In this document: piece by piece, positions 6,968 to 15,763 of the stretch
How the letters are laid out: each line of letters opens with the position of its first letter
How positions within the stretch are numbered: the stretch's first letter is position 1
Assembly: GCA_937138955.1 (NCBI GenBank)
Contig: CAKZPJ010000545.1
Coordinates: 1-21,283 of the forward strand
Direction of reading: 5' to 3'
DNA: 21,283 nt
From: an uncultured Flammeovirgaceae bacterium
GTDB taxonomy: Bacteria > Bacteroidota > Bacteroidia > Cytophagales > Cyclobacteriaceae
Translations under genes and position numbers: made by a program
The notes under the pieces: generated by a model
Seen by the model: only the letters and a program-made list of their open reading frames with translations
What the model was told of the DNA's origin: nothing
Databases searched by the model: none

Positions 6968-9055
6968 TTAAGTAAACTTCATGATCAATGCTGTATAATC
7001 GTCATTTAAGGGGCGATGGTTACAAAATGCGTAAAGTTCTTCAATAAGTTTTTTTTGTAGTACCTGCGATGATTCATCAGTGTTTTTGAGTATAACGTCT
7101 TTTAATCGGTCGTATCCAAATTCCTCATTGTCTTTATTAGTTGCTTCCGTTATTCCATCAGTATAAAGCACGATGATATCTCCCGACTGATAGTGCCTTT
7201 CGCTCACCTCAATATATTGATCAAACTTCTCATTACGAATAATACCTAGTCCTAACCCTCGGGTCTCCAGGTAGCAAGCCTGCTGAGTTTCATAATTGTA
7301 ATATAACGTTGGGGTATGCCCAGCCCGGGCAAAACTGAGCGTTTGTTTTTGGGTATTTACTACGAAAAAGGACGCGGTAATAAATGAAGTCTTTTCCATA
7401 CAACGCCCTAAAGCATTGTTGGCGTAAGCTAGAAACTTATCGGGGGGCAGGTCAAGTTGAGCCAAACTATGAAAGACACCCTTCATTTGCGACATATTGA
7501 ATGCCGCAGAGGTACCTTTTCCCGAAACGTCTCCAATAATAATAATAAACTTATGATCGTCAATCTGGTATTGATCGTAGTAATCACCACCAACTTGATC
7601 GGCTGATTCAGAGAACGCCGATATGTCGAAAGCTTCGTTAGTGATTGGTTTGTTCGGTAGCAGACTACGGTGTACTCGGTTTGCAATCTTCAGCTCTTCC
7701 TGATAGCGTTCGTTTGCCAGCGTTTCATTCATTAACTGAAAATTCTCAACCGAAATAGAGGTCTGGCTGGCAAACGTTGTAATGATGCTAATCATTTCTT
7801 TATTGAAACCATCGCTGACTCCTTTCACTAATACCAGGTTGCCGACAATTGCATTTTTCACAACTAGTGGAATCCAAAGCACCGACCGGTACTCAGGTAG
7901 TTTAAGAATACGGTGTTTTCGCTGGCGTTGCTCAAAGTCTTGCCGTTGCAACCGAGGGCGGGGAAGGGGGTTAATAATTTCGGGCTGATCGGTATTGGCT
8001 TGTAATCGCTTCTTAAGTGTCTCAACTTTCTCTTTAGTAATGTTTTTAACGAGAAGGCGCTCTTCCTCATTGTGATACACTTCAATCCATCCGGCATCGG
8101 CAATTACCGCCTTTGCGGCACTTTCCAGTAAAATATCGTAAATCTGAGCAGAGTTGTATTCTGATTGGGAAGATTGACCCAAACGCTGAAAGTTGATAAT
8201 TTCCTCTAATTTTTGCTCAAATACTGAAGAGGTGGGTAGATTAAAAATGATAACTAATAGAGAGAAGACACTATATATCAATACAAACCCAGTGGTAGCA
8301 ATAATAAAAGGATTGAAAATAAAAATCTCCAGATCTATCAAATCTTCTAGCGTCTCTCGCTGTCCATTAATTTCCTGAATGTAATAGATAATAAAAACAA
8401 TAATGGCGAGCATGATTGAAATGCTTTTCCATTTCTGGCGGAAGTCCAGATAAGCGACCCATTTTAGGTTCACCGATAAAATCAATCCTAACAGTAATAA
8501 AGGTAACAGGACAAACAGAAAAATACTCCAATTACCTTGGGTTGGAAAGAAGATAAAAACAATGCTCGCTAGAAGAGAATATTCAAAGATCTGCCATAAT
8601 AAGATAAGACGCTTAGATTTCTGGTAAAGAATGAGCTGCTTCCATACCATAAAAGTAGATATAATAAAAGCCGAAAACAGTGCAAACCGAACGTAGAAGA
8701 AGAAACTTTGTAGTGGAATTTTACTGACTAGTGTTCCCTCACCTAGTAGCTGATTAAATAAGAGAATAGTTAGCGAAATAGTAGTGGCAAACAAACCAGT
8801 AGCAAATACTCGCCACAGTAAATCAATAAAGTTTACGCGCTCGGCCCGTCCGGTAATGAAGCGATAATAGACGGCTACCGAAAGTAAGAATAAGATTAAA
8901 AAGATGTGAGCAAACTCCGACCGAAAGCCAGAGGGTACGTTATGACTTTGAGCAAACTGCGTTAAGAGGCTTACCGTAACCAGTCCTACCCAGCTAACAA
9001 TACCCAAGAAGAGTGATAATCGGATAATATTCTTATGAAAGTTCAGCTTAACCAT
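6968..9055 (-). CDS. Membrane PP2C-type (SpoIIE/RsbU) serine phosphatase with GAF domain
   Basis: A 695-residue protein in three parts. Residues 1-272 hold about eight hydrophobic helices (near 13-32, 47-65, 83-102, 118-137, 150-170, 175-195, 212-226, 248-270). A GAF-like domain spans about 295-440. A SpoIIE-type PP2C phosphatase domain spans about 450-695 and opens with 'RVHRSLLPNKP'. Metal-binding motifs are intact: 'VGGDYYD' (D491), 'GDVSGKG' (D509), 'YTDGITEA' (D632/D633 region) and 'NDDYTAL' (D685/D686). It should dephosphorylate the STAS protein encoded next, in response to a membrane or GAF-sensed cue. It heads a three-gene operon with a perfect -7 element about 50 bases upstream. The ligand is not apparent. 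Confidence 0.9.
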   Translation of the reverse strand: MVKLNFHKNIIRLSLFLGIVSWVGLVTVSLLTQFAQSHNVPSGFRSEFAHIFLILFLLSVAVYYRFITGRAERVNFIDLLWRVFATGLFATTISLTILLFNQLLGEGTLVSKIPLQSFFFYVRFALFSAFIISTFMVWKQLILYQKSKRLILLWQIFEYSLLASIVFIFFPTQGNWSIFLFVLLPLLLLGLILSVNLKWVAYLDFRQKWKSISIMLAIIVFIIYYIQEINGQRETLEDLIDLEIFIFNPFIIATTGFVLIYSVFSLLVIIFNLPTSSVFEQKLEEIINFQRLGQSSQSEYNSAQIYDILLESAAKAVIADAGWIEVYHNEEERLLVKNITKEKVETLKKRLQANTDQPEIINPLPRPRLQRQDFEQRQRKHRILKLPEYRSVLWIPLVVKNAIVGNLVLVKGVSDGFNKEMISIITTFASQTSISVENFQLMNETLANERYQEELKIANRVHRSLLPNKPITNEAFDISAFSESADQVGGDYYDQYQIDDHKFIIIIGDVSGKGTSAAFNMSQMKGVFHSLAQLDLPPDKFLAYANNALGRCMEKTSFITASFFVVNTQKQTLSFARAGHTPTLYYNYETQQACYLETRGLGLGIIRNEKFDQYIEVSERHYQSGDIIVLYTDGITEATNKDNEEFGYDRLKDVILKNTDESSQVLQKKLIEELYAFCNHRPLNDDYTALIMKFT

Positions 9056-9105
9056 AATAGTTTAGCCTTTCCACGCTGAATAACCTATGGTTAGGCTCAT
9101 GGATG

Positions 9106-9113
9106 CAAAACTA
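9106..9113 (-). promoter_or_regulatory. -7 promoter element of the partner-switching operon
   Basis: The minus strand reads TAGTTTTG, a full match to the Bacteroidota -7 consensus TAnnTTTG, 51 bases before the phosphatase start codon. I see no clear TTG at the -33 spacing, so it rests on one element and its position. Confidence 0.5.
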
Positions 9114-9193
9114 ACATAAATTTTGTAACCTAAGTGGGTGGTCTTCTTTGGTCTGAATAGCTTATTACAAAAAGTGGATAATTAGATAGGGAG

Positions 9194-9224
9194 AAAAATG
9201 GGTGAACAGTTGTACCTGTTCACC
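9194..9224 (-). terminator. Intrinsic terminator after the serine hydrolase gene
   Basis: A perfect 9-bp inverted repeat, GGTGAACAG (9201-9209) and CTGTTCACC (9216-9224), has a 6-base loop. On the minus strand the T-run CATTTTTC follows, with Ts at 9194-9198. It begins 15 bases after the hydrolase stop codon, so it fits termination of that gene just ahead of the phosphatase operon promoter. Confidence 0.8.
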
Positions 9225-9238
9225 TATAATATTGTGAT

Positions 9239-10480
9239 TTATTTTACTCGTTCAAATGATTTATAAGCTCTTATAATTTCGGCTACACGTTCTTGTGCCC
9301 CGTTGCCAGCCTCATCAGTATTCGTATTAATAATCAGAATAGAACCCGATTGCGTAGTAGGATCAAAACCTAGGAAGGCCGATGAACCTAAGTCGCCACC
9401 CGTGTGGCCGATTCTACCCGAAGTAGACCATACCCAAAATACCCCGTAGTTTGCTTCCCGCTCAGGTAGCCCTGGTAGGCGGGTATCTAACTTCTGGGAA
9501 AATAGCGTTTGGTAAGAGGCTTTAGAAAGTAAGAACTCAGATTGACCTGACTGTCCTTTCATCATTTCCAGCATAAAGTTAGTCAAGTCTTCTATTGAGG
9601 TAACTAATGAGCCATCCGGATAAGTTGCTATCGTATAAAATGGGATCGGATTATCTCTATCCCAATACTGATAAGATACCTGGCTACGATCAATCTGGGT
9701 TAATTTCCACGCAGTACTATTCATTTGGAGAGGCTCAAAGATAACTTCTTGAGTATATTCGTCAAAAGGTTTACCCGTGACTATTTCAATAATGTAAGCC
9801 GCTAAAGCTGACCCAATATTACTATAACTATACGTGCTTCCGGTTGCATACTCACCAAAATTGGTAGATCGGTAAAGGGAACCTGATGGCGTGAGATAGG
9901 CCTGTATAAATTCTTCAAGGGAGAGCACTTTTCCGTCAGTTTTTACCCCTAACTCACTTTGCAAACGTTGTGCCATAGGCGAGCTGAGATCTTCACTGGC
10001 TAAGATGCTATAGTTACTGAAATAGGTGCCTTCATCATCTATGATACCTGAGGTATGCGTAATTAGGTGCTTTACTTGAATAGGGGTTTCAGGCGAGTGA
10101 GGATTCGTAACGGTAAATGGCAATACATCATTGATATCAGTCTCTAGGGTGATTTTTCCTTGTTCAACGACATTCATGAGGGCTACTCCGATGAAGAGCT
10201 TACTAATAGAAGCAATATTCATAGCCGTTTGATTGGTTAAATCTACACCTTGGTCTACATCAGCTTGCCCGTAGCTTTTCTGGAAAGCAATCTCACCTTG
10301 TTTGACTACACTAACCGAAAATCCGGCAAAGTTAGACTGCTCGTAAATATCTTTTAATCGAGTATCTAATGCTTCCGGTGTGGGCACTGGGGCTAAGTCT
10401 TCTTCTTTTTGACAACGACTGAAAGATACTAGGAGTAAAACACCCAATAATGCAAATAAAGAGAAACGAAATTTAATCAT
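9239..10480 (-). CDS. Beta-lactamase-family serine hydrolase (class C / DD-peptidase-like)
   Basis: A 413-residue exported serine hydrolase of the Beta-lactamase (PF00144) family. The three active-site motifs are intact: S91-I-S-K94 (nucleophile Ser91), Y219-S-N221, and H359-T-G-G in place of the class C KTG box. HxGG is typical of family members acting as DD-peptidases or esterases rather than true beta-lactamases, so no resistance phenotype should be assumed. An N-terminal hydrophobic signal ends 'LLLVSFSRC', with C23 followed by Q-K-E-E-D. This looks like a lipoprotein anchor, but Arg at -1 is unusual. An acidic and proline-rich linker (24-38) leads into the domain. The gene has its own -7 element and a strong terminator, so it is likely monocistronic. 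Confidence 0.87.
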   Translation of the reverse strand: MIKFRFSLFALLGVLLLVSFSRCQKEEDLAPVPTPEALDTRLKDIYEQSNFAGFSVSVVKQGEIAFQKSYGQADVDQGVDLTNQTAMNIASISKLFIGVALMNVVEQGKITLETDINDVLPFTVTNPHSPETPIQVKHLITHTSGIIDDEGTYFSNYSILASEDLSSPMAQRLQSELGVKTDGKVLSLEEFIQAYLTPSGSLYRSTNFGEYATGSTYSYSNIGSALAAYIIEIVTGKPFDEYTQEVIFEPLQMNSTAWKLTQIDRSQVSYQYWDRDNPIPFYTIATYPDGSLVTSIEDLTNFMLEMMKGQSGQSEFLLSKASYQTLFSQKLDTRLPGLPEREANYGVFWVWSTSGRIGHTGGDLGSSAFLGFDPTTQSGSILIINTNTDEAGNGAQERVAEIIRAYKSFERVK

Positions 10481-10511
10481 TCTTTTGAGATTTATTGTGT
10501 AATAATAATCC

Positions 10512-10519
10512 CAAAAGTA
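10512..10519 (-). promoter_or_regulatory. -7 promoter element of the serine hydrolase gene
   Basis: The minus strand reads TACTTTTG, a full match to TAnnTTTG, 31 bases before the ATG and just past the AraC-type gene's stop codon. It would let the hydrolase be expressed apart from the regulator gene upstream. No good -33 element is seen. Confidence 0.5.
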
Positions 10520-10525
10520 GGGTGG

Positions 10526-11323
10526 CTACCTTTCTTCTTCTTGGAAAATATTGCAACTACGCTGATAGCTGCTCGGAGTGGTGCCCAAGTAACGCCGAAA
10601 GTAATTGGTAAAGTTACTTTGGTCATAGAAACCGGTATCCAAAGCAGTATCAACGATAGGCATTTCTGTTTGAAGCATTTTCTTTCCGCGTAATACCCGT
10701 TGCAATATGATAAACTGAAAAGGAGTCAGTCCAACATACTTCTTAAAGTTTCGGATAAACTGATATTTGTCTTGACCAGCTAGCTTAGCGAGCGTAATTA
10801 GTTGTATTTTCTGATCAATAAAGTTTGTAATGTGCAATTTTACGTCTTCGATCCAGGCAGGCACCTCCGACAGGTCATTTCTTGATTGGCGAAACGTGCC
10901 TAAATTAGCTAAAAACCGAAACAGGCTCTGCTCAAAGAGACTATCTTTTGTACTTATTGCATAATTGGAAAACTGTTTCAACAACCGTCTAAATTGCTGA
11001 ACTGTGGCTGGGTTATCAATTATTTTGGAAAATTGTAAGTCAGATAGGGCAAATCCTTGGTGCGCTAGCATATCAGGGCTTACGTAAAGCGTTTTAAGCG
11101 AATAGTAGCCATCTAGTAGAGTTTTGTTCTGATGAACCTCAAGCGGATGGGAAATTAGTAGTGAGTTTTGAGTAGCAATGGTATCATTTTCAATGAAAGT
11201 GCCTTGCTCTATTAGCGAAATGCAGAACGTCTCATGAAAGTGAGCCGGAAAAGTTGCGGTAGCCTGTTCAGCTTGGAGTACTTCTAAAGTGTCGAGATTT
11301 TTAGTTCGTAAAAAATTAAACAT
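10526..11323 (-). CDS. AraC-family transcriptional regulator
   Basis: A 265-residue regulator. I start at the ATG at 11321-11323; a TTG directly before it would add one residue and is less likely. The N-terminal half (about 1-155) resembles an AraC-type cupin sensing domain ('FPAHFHETFCISLIEQG', 'LISHPLEVHQN'). The C-terminal 100 residues carry two helix-turn-helix motifs: 'LITLAKLAGQDKYQFIRNFKKYVGLTPFQFI' and 'PIVDTALDTGFYDQSNFTNYFRRYLGTTPSSY', the second being the AraC family signature. The sensed ligand and target genes are unknown. It lies between guaB and the serine hydrolase on the same strand; the hydrolase is a possible target only because of position. Confidence 0.88.
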   Translation of the reverse strand: MFNFLRTKNLDTLEVLQAEQATATFPAHFHETFCISLIEQGTFIENDTIATQNSLLISHPLEVHQNKTLLDGYYSLKTLYVSPDMLAHQGFALSDLQFSKIIDNPATVQQFRRLLKQFSNYAISTKDSLFEQSLFRFLANLGTFRQSRNDLSEVPAWIEDVKLHITNFIDQKIQLITLAKLAGQDKYQFIRNFKKYVGLTPFQFIILQRVLRGKKMLQTEMPIVDTALDTGFYDQSNFTNYFRRYLGTTPSSYQRSCNIFQEEER

Positions 11324-11428
11324 CAACAGGTAAACGTAGCGTCTTATCTTTAGTTGCTTAATTCTCTGTTTCGGCTCAGCGGAGAGATTTGAGGCTTCAG
11401 TAATTACATATTTATGGCAGGAGAAAGG

Positions 11429-12898
11429 TCAAGGACTATAATTGGGAGCTCCTCGAGTGATAGTGACATCGTGGGGGTGGCTTTCTCGTACTCCGGCTGC
11501 CGTTATTTTCACAAATCTAGCTTGCTGTAAAGCGGAAATATCGGCTGCCCCACAGTAGCCCATACCGGAGCGTAATCCGCCCTCCATTTGGTAGAGTACC
11601 TCTTCTACTAACCCTTTGTAGGGAACCCGGCCAACAATCCCTTCCGGAACTAGTTTCTTAACATCATCTTCCGCATCTTGGAAGTAGCGATCTTTTGAAC
11701 CTTCCTCCATTGCTTCAATTGAACCCATTCCGCGGTATGATTTGAACTTACGTCCTTCGTAGAGAATTACTTCACGTGGAGCTTCGTCAGTACCGGCTAA
11801 TAATGAGCCAATCATTACGCAGTTAGCCCCCGCTACGATGGCTTTCACTACGTCACCTGAAAAGCGGACCCCCCCGTCGGCAATTACTGGAATACCGGAA
11901 TCTTTGGCAACTTCTGCAGCTTCGTAGACTGCAGAAAGTTGCGGAACACCGACCCCGGCAATAATACGGGTAGTACAAATACTTCCTGGGCCAACCCCAA
12001 CTTTTAGCGCATCAGCTCCGGCTTTTATCAGGGCTTTCGCTGCTTCGGCAGTAGCAATATTTCCTACTACTACATCTAGCTCAGGAAACTTACGTTTTAC
12101 CGCCGTACAGGCATCAATAACTCCTTTGGAGTGACCGTGAGCCGTATCTACGCTGATAATATCGACTCCGGCATTCTTGAGCATTTCCACCCGTTCAGTA
12201 ATATCGGGGGTGACCCCTACAGCGGCTCCTACCCGCAGACGACCAAATTCATCTTTACAGGCATTAGGCCGATCTTTATTCTTTAGAATATCTTTATACG
12301 TGATAAGTCCAGTTAGACGACCGCTATCATCTACAATAGGAAGTTTCTCAATTTTATGTTCTTGAAGAATGTCTTCAGCTTCTTCTAACCCTACGCCTAG
12401 CTTGGCAGTCACCAGATTATTTCGGGTCATTACCTCCTGCACTGGTTGCGCAGAGTCTTTAAGAAAGCGTAAATCACGATTCGTAATGATTCCAATAAGT
12501 TTATCATCACTATCGACCACCGGAATACCCCCAATCTTGTTTTCCCGCATAATATTACGCGCATCAGCTACAGTCGCGCCTTTATTCAGCGTGATGGGGT
12601 CTAAAATCATTCCGCTTTGCGAACGCTTTACTTTACGAACCTGATGAGCCTGCGACTCAATTGACATGTTTTTATGGATAAATCCTAAGCCACCGGCCAA
12701 TGCTACAGCAATAGCTAAGTCACTTTCAGTGACCGTATCCATCGCTGCCGAAACCAGTGGAATATTCAGCCGGATTTTGCGAGTTAGAAAAGTGGAGGTA
12801 TCAGTTTCGCGGGGAAGAATTTCAGAATAAGCAGGTACAAGAAGCACATCATCGTAAGTGAGCGCCTCGTATAGGAATTTATCGGAAGGGTTATTCAT
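11429..12898 (-). CDS. guaB: Inosine-5'-monophosphate dehydrogenase
   Basis: A full-length 489-residue IMP dehydrogenase, which oxidises IMP to XMP with NAD+ as the committed step of guanine nucleotide synthesis. The (beta/alpha)8 barrel is interrupted by two CBS domains (about 96-150 and 155-205). The catalytic loop 'GPGSICTTR' places the nucleophile at C308. Also present are the phosphate loop 'DGGVRFSGD' (341-349), 'RGMGSIEAM' (389-397) and the mobile flap '[11 protein letters not shown]' (419-429). All are intact. It is transcribed from a well-formed promoter with a very short leader that can fold into a hairpin touching the start codon, described separately. guaA is not adjacent. Confidence 0.98.
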   Translation of the reverse strand: MNNPSDKFLYEALTYDDVLLVPAYSEILPRETDTSTFLTRKIRLNIPLVSAAMDTVTESDLAIAVALAGGLGFIHKNMSIESQAHQVRKVKRSQSGMILDPITLNKGATVADARNIMRENKIGGIPVVDSDDKLIGIITNRDLRFLKDSAQPVQEVMTRNNLVTAKLGVGLEEAEDILQEHKIEKLPIVDDSGRLTGLITYKDILKNKDRPNACKDEFGRLRVGAAVGVTPDITERVEMLKNAGVDIISVDTAHGHSKGVIDACTAVKRKFPELDVVVGNIATAEAAKALIKAGADALKVGVGPGSICTTRIIAGVGVPQLSAVYEAAEVAKDSGIPVIADGGVRFSGDVVKAIVAGANCVMIGSLLAGTDEAPREVILYEGRKFKSYRGMGSIEAMEEGSKDRYFQDAEDDVKKLVPEGIVGRVPYKGLVEEVLYQMEGGLRSGMGYCGAADISALQQARFVKITAAGVRESHPHDVTITRGAPNYSP

Positions 12899-12923
12899 GG
12901 CAAATAATCTAGCGTTATTTGCC
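12899..12923 (-). promoter_or_regulatory. Inverted repeat at the guaB transcription and translation start
   Basis: GGCAAATAA (12899-12907) and TTATTTGCC (12915-12923) are a perfect 9-bp inverted repeat with a 7-base loop. Its edge abuts the guaB ATG (12898-12896). The other edge begins 3 bases after the -7 element, so the predicted mRNA 5' end falls at the start of the repeat. It may be an operator or a 5'-end RNA hairpin. Confidence 0.6.
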
Positions 12924-12926
12924 AGT

Positions 12927-12959
12927 CAAAGATACTGAGCAATACTGAAAAGAAAAAAC
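12927..12959 (-). promoter_or_regulatory. guaB promoter
   Basis: On the minus strand TATCTTTG (12934 down to 12927) matches TAnnTTTG perfectly. A T-rich -33-like element, GTTTT (12959-12955), lies 20 bases further upstream, within the usual Bacteroidota spacing. The predicted start site is near 12922, leaving a leader of about 24 bases. Confidence 0.65.
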
Positions 12960-13000
12960 AGCCTTGGTAATTTAAGTTGTTAATGGTAGATCATAAACTA

Positions 13001-13564
13001 ATGACAAACACTGAACTGTCTCTCTATTTTATCGCGCTATTGCCTCCTGAGCCATTCCGGCAATTTGCTTGGAAGTGGAAAGAATATTTCCGTGATCAGT
13101 ACAAAAGTAAAGCCTCACTAAATTCTCCCCCGCACATTACTTTGCACATGCCCTTTAAACTAAAACCGAAGCGGGAAGCAGAATTGATCACTTCACTTCA
13201 GCGAGTAGCTGATAACTTTAACCCACTTATGGTTGAGTTAGAAGGTTTTGGCGCATTTCCTCCTCGAGTTATTTTTATTGATGTGGAAAAGAGTAGTGAA
13301 TTAGATGAGCTTCAACAAGCGATTAAGCGACAGATGAAACTTGACTTTCAAGTGTTTAACGCTAACTATCAAGATAAGCCTTTTCATCCGCATATGACGC
13401 TGGCCTTCCGCGATTTGAGAAAAGCCCAGTTTCAGCAAGCCTGGGAAGAGTTTCAGTACAAAGAAGTCCACTATACTTGGGAATCTACTCAGTTTACACT
13501 GCTAAAGCATAATGGTCACCATTGGGATATTTTTCAGGAAATTTCCCTTACTCATTCTTTATAA
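13001..13564 (+). CDS. 2H phosphoesterase / 2'-5' RNA ligase-like protein
   Basis: A 187-residue protein of the 2H superfamily (LigT, CPDase-like) with two H-x-T motifs: 'HITLHMPF' (H45, T47) and 'HPHMTLAF' (H131, T133), spaced as in the family. These His residues act as acid-base pair on 2',3'-cyclic or 2'-5' phosphodiester bonds; the actual substrate cannot be told from sequence. I start at the ATG at 13001, since family members begin close to the first strand ('LSLYFIALLPP'). An in-frame ATG at 12983 would add six residues. It is divergent from guaB, and its last 6 bases overlap the end of the convergent DUF4197 gene. No signal peptide; cytosolic. Confidence 0.8.
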   Translation: MTNTELSLYFIALLPPEPFRQFAWKWKEYFRDQYKSKASLNSPPHITLHMPFKLKPKREAELITSLQRVADNFNPLMVELEGFGAFPPRVIFIDVEKSSELDELQQAIKRQMKLDFQVFNANYQDKPFHPHMTLAFRDLRKAQFQQAWEEFQYKEVHYTWESTQFTLLKHNGHHWDIFQEISLTHSL

Positions 13565-14338
13565 TCCGCTGGTACCGATGCCACTTTTATGGCTACCAAA
13601 CACCTGACGAATGATAGATTGACTGTAGGAATACGGATCGCGCCGAATTTTCTTTTCTTCAATAGAAACCAATGTAAACAAGCCTTCCAATGCTTTGTCA
13701 GTGGCATAATCTTCTAATTCGGGTAGCTCCCGTACATTTACATTAATATCGCTGGCTAGTGGGGTTCGGTTATACGTGCTGATAGCATCTTTCAGGCCGT
13801 CGTAGTACTTAGTAGCCTTTACTTGGTCTAATGCTTTTTTAATGATTGGTCGGAATGCCTGCTCCAGATTAACCGAAGTGGTACGCCTTAAATAACCAGT
13901 CGCCGCCGTACTGTCGCCTCGCAAAATATTAGCTGCATCGTTGATCGTCATAGAAGTAATCGCTTTCACAAAAATAGGAGCAGCTTCTTTGGCCGCCTGC
14001 TCAGCCCCTCGGTTCATTGCCTCCACAAAGTCATCGACTACTTTATTACCTACCAACGGAATTTTTCGGACGTTTCGCTCAACTTTTCTCAATTCTGGGG
14101 GCATCAGTATTCGGATGTCGGTTATGGGATTGTTTAGGTAACCATTTTGTTGAGAGGCATTATTACCGGCAAAGCGAGCTCCGGTTTTTAAGGCTTCCTT
14201 TAGTCCCGCTGTAATTTGGCTAGTAGTTAACCCGCCAGCTCCGGTATTCATATCGCTCAAAACTTGGTTTAGGGTGTCGCAAGCCATGGTGGCGACTAGT
14301 CCTAACAGCAATAGCGTAGTTTTTACGTTGATTCTCAT
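13559..14338 (-). CDS. DUF4197 family lipoprotein
   Basis: A 259-residue exported protein. The signal ends 'LVATMAC', with the lipobox cysteine at residue 20. The mature part matches the DUF4197 pattern: 'TSQITAGLKEALKTGARFAGNNASQQNGYLNNPITDIRILMPPELRKVE', then 'ANILRGDSTAATGYLRRTTSVNLEQAFRPII' and 'DYATDKALEGLFTLVSIEEKKIRRDPYSY'. The family is widespread in Bacteroidota and Proteobacteria, with no established function. A weak -7-like element (TACATTTA, near 14352-14359) is 13 bases before the start. The gene ends overlapping the convergent 2H gene by 6 bases, so the two cannot have separate terminators between them. Confidence 0.85.
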   Translation of the reverse strand: MRINVKTTLLLLGLVATMACDTLNQVLSDMNTGAGGLTTSQITAGLKEALKTGARFAGNNASQQNGYLNNPITDIRILMPPELRKVERNVRKIPLVGNKVVDDFVEAMNRGAEQAAKEAAPIFVKAITSMTINDAANILRGDSTAATGYLRRTTSVNLEQAFRPIIKKALDQVKATKYYDGLKDAISTYNRTPLASDINVNVRELPELEDYATDKALEGLFTLVSIEEKKIRRDPYSYSQSIIRQVFGSHKSGIGTSGL

Positions 14339-14483
14339 GGGTTTGTGGTCTTAAATGTATGGATGATAATGTGTTTTAATTCATCTTTTTGCAAAATGCC
14401 TATAGACTAAAAGAACAAAACTCTCGTACATGTTATTTATTCTACGATTAATTTAGTGATTCAAATATTATTCCACTACTACT

Positions 14484-15749
14484 ATGAAAGCAGTTTGGGC
14501 CGAAGTAATTACCATTGGAGATGAGATTCTGTACGGACAGACCTTAGATACCAATACCTACTGGATGGGAAAAGAACTTAACATAATCGGGGTTAAAATT
14601 ATTCGGAAAGTAGCAGTCGGAGACCAGCGTGAAGAAATTATTAAAGCCTTGGACGAGGCTTCGCAGCGAGCCGATATTATATTGATTACCGGGGGGCTAG
14701 GTCCAACTAAGGATGATATTACTAAGAAAACCCTAGCCGACTACTTCAACACTTCTTTAGTAGAAGATGAAGAAGTATTAGAACACATTCAGTCATTATT
14801 CTCTAAGCGCAATTTATCTATGAATGCGCTGAACAACGCGCAGGCACTAGTGCCCCAAGGTTGTACGGTGATTACTAATACTATGGGAACTGCCCCTGGT
14901 ATGTGGTTTGAGCGAGATGATAAGGTATATGTCTCTATGCCCGGGGTTCCCTACGAGATGGAAACTATGATGGAGCGAAGCATCTTGCCCAAACTAAAAT
15001 CAACCTTCGCCTTGCCAGTAATTTACCATCAAATGATTCAAACGGTAGGGATTGGAGAATCGTGGTTGGCCGAACAAATTGAGTCTTGGGAGGATAATTT
15101 GCCACCGCATATTCGCTTGGCTTATCTTCCTAGCTACGGTCGAGTAAAATTACGGTTAACAGCCGTTGGAACCAATCGACTAGAGCTAGAAGACGACGTA
15201 GCGGAGCAGGTGCAAAAAGTGGTTCCTAAAATTGAGAAATACGTTTTTGGCTATGGTGATCTAACGTTGGAAGAGGCAGTCGGGGCAATTCTAACTAAAG
15301 CAGGAAAAACGCTGGCTGTAGCCGAAAGCTGTACCGGTGGTTTTCTGGCGCATACGATTACCAGTATTCCGGGTAGTTCTCGCTATTTTCAAGGAGGAGT
15401 AGTTGCCTACAGCAACAATTTGAAAATGAATTTGCTAGATGTGTCGGAGGAAACTTTACACCAGCACGGTGCGGTGAGTGAAGAAACAGTGCGAGCAATG
15501 GCTGAAGGAGCCAAGAAAAATTTGCTAGCTGATTTTAGTATCGCTACCAGTGGTATTGCTGGGCCAGATGGTGGTACTCCCGAAAAACCGGTTGGAACCA
15601 TCTGGATTGCAGTAGCGAGTCCGCAGGAAACAATCGCTAAAAAAATAAGTCTCTCTAAAGACCGTTTAGTGAATATCCGGCGGAGTACGGTAATAGCCTT
15701 GAATATGCTTCGTACGGCAGCTCAAACTGCCCTTGCGAACCCTAGCTAA
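14484..15749 (+). CDS. cinA: CinA-like protein / nicotinamide-nucleotide amidase
   Basis: A 421-residue full-length CinA. The N-terminal MoCF-like domain (about 4-172) shows 'VITIGDEILYGQTLDTNTYWM' and 'ILITGGLGPTKDDITKKTLA'; in characterised members it has ADP-ribose pyrophosphatase activity. The C-terminal amidase domain (about 260-418) has 'AVAESCTGGFLA' with nucleophile S282, Y309 in 'VVAYSN', and 'SGIAGPDGGTPEKPVGTIW' (356-374). This domain deamidates NMN to nicotinic acid mononucleotide in NAD salvage. The name comes from competence induction in pneumococcus; no recA or competence gene is adjacent here. Both domains look intact. The E2 gene follows 129 bases later but has its own promoter. 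Confidence 0.94.
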   Translation: MKAVWAEVITIGDEILYGQTLDTNTYWMGKELNIIGVKIIRKVAVGDQREEIIKALDEASQRADIILITGGLGPTKDDITKKTLADYFNTSLVEDEEVLEHIQSLFSKRNLSMNALNNAQALVPQGCTVITNTMGTAPGMWFERDDKVYVSMPGVPYEMETMMERSILPKLKSTFALPVIYHQMIQTVGIGESWLAEQIESWEDNLPPHIRLAYLPSYGRVKLRLTAVGTNRLELEDDVAEQVQKVVPKIEKYVFGYGDLTLEEAVGAILTKAGKTLAVAESCTGGFLAHTITSIPGSSRYFQGGVVAYSNNLKMNLLDVSEETLHQHGAVSEETVRAMAEGAKKNLLADFSIATSGIAGPDGGTPEKPVGTIWIAVASPQETIAKKISLSKDRLVNIRRSTVIALNMLRTAAQTALANPS

Positions 15750-15762
15750 TATTGTAACTTTG
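15733..15762 (+). promoter_or_regulatory. Promoter of the E2 acyltransferase gene
   Basis: TAACTTTG (15755-15762) matches TAnnTTTG perfectly, and a TTG -33 core (15733-15735) lies 19 bases upstream, inside the cinA 3' end. The predicted start site is near 15768, giving a leader of about 110 bases. Confidence 0.65.
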
Positions 15763-15763
15763 T

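Noticed and set aside
7782..8103. Open frames on both strands within the phosphatase gene
   Set aside because: They overlap the GAF-encoding region in other frames and have no recognisable protein features.
9239..10480. Calling the serine hydrolase a beta-lactamase resistance gene
   Set aside because: The third motif is HTGG rather than KTG, which fits peptidase or esterase-type members; no evidence for beta-lactam hydrolysis.
12369..12644. 91-codon open frame on the plus strand inside guaB
   Set aside because: It is the antisense of a strongly conserved gene, has low-complexity serine/isoleucine-rich composition, and no promoter or family resemblance.
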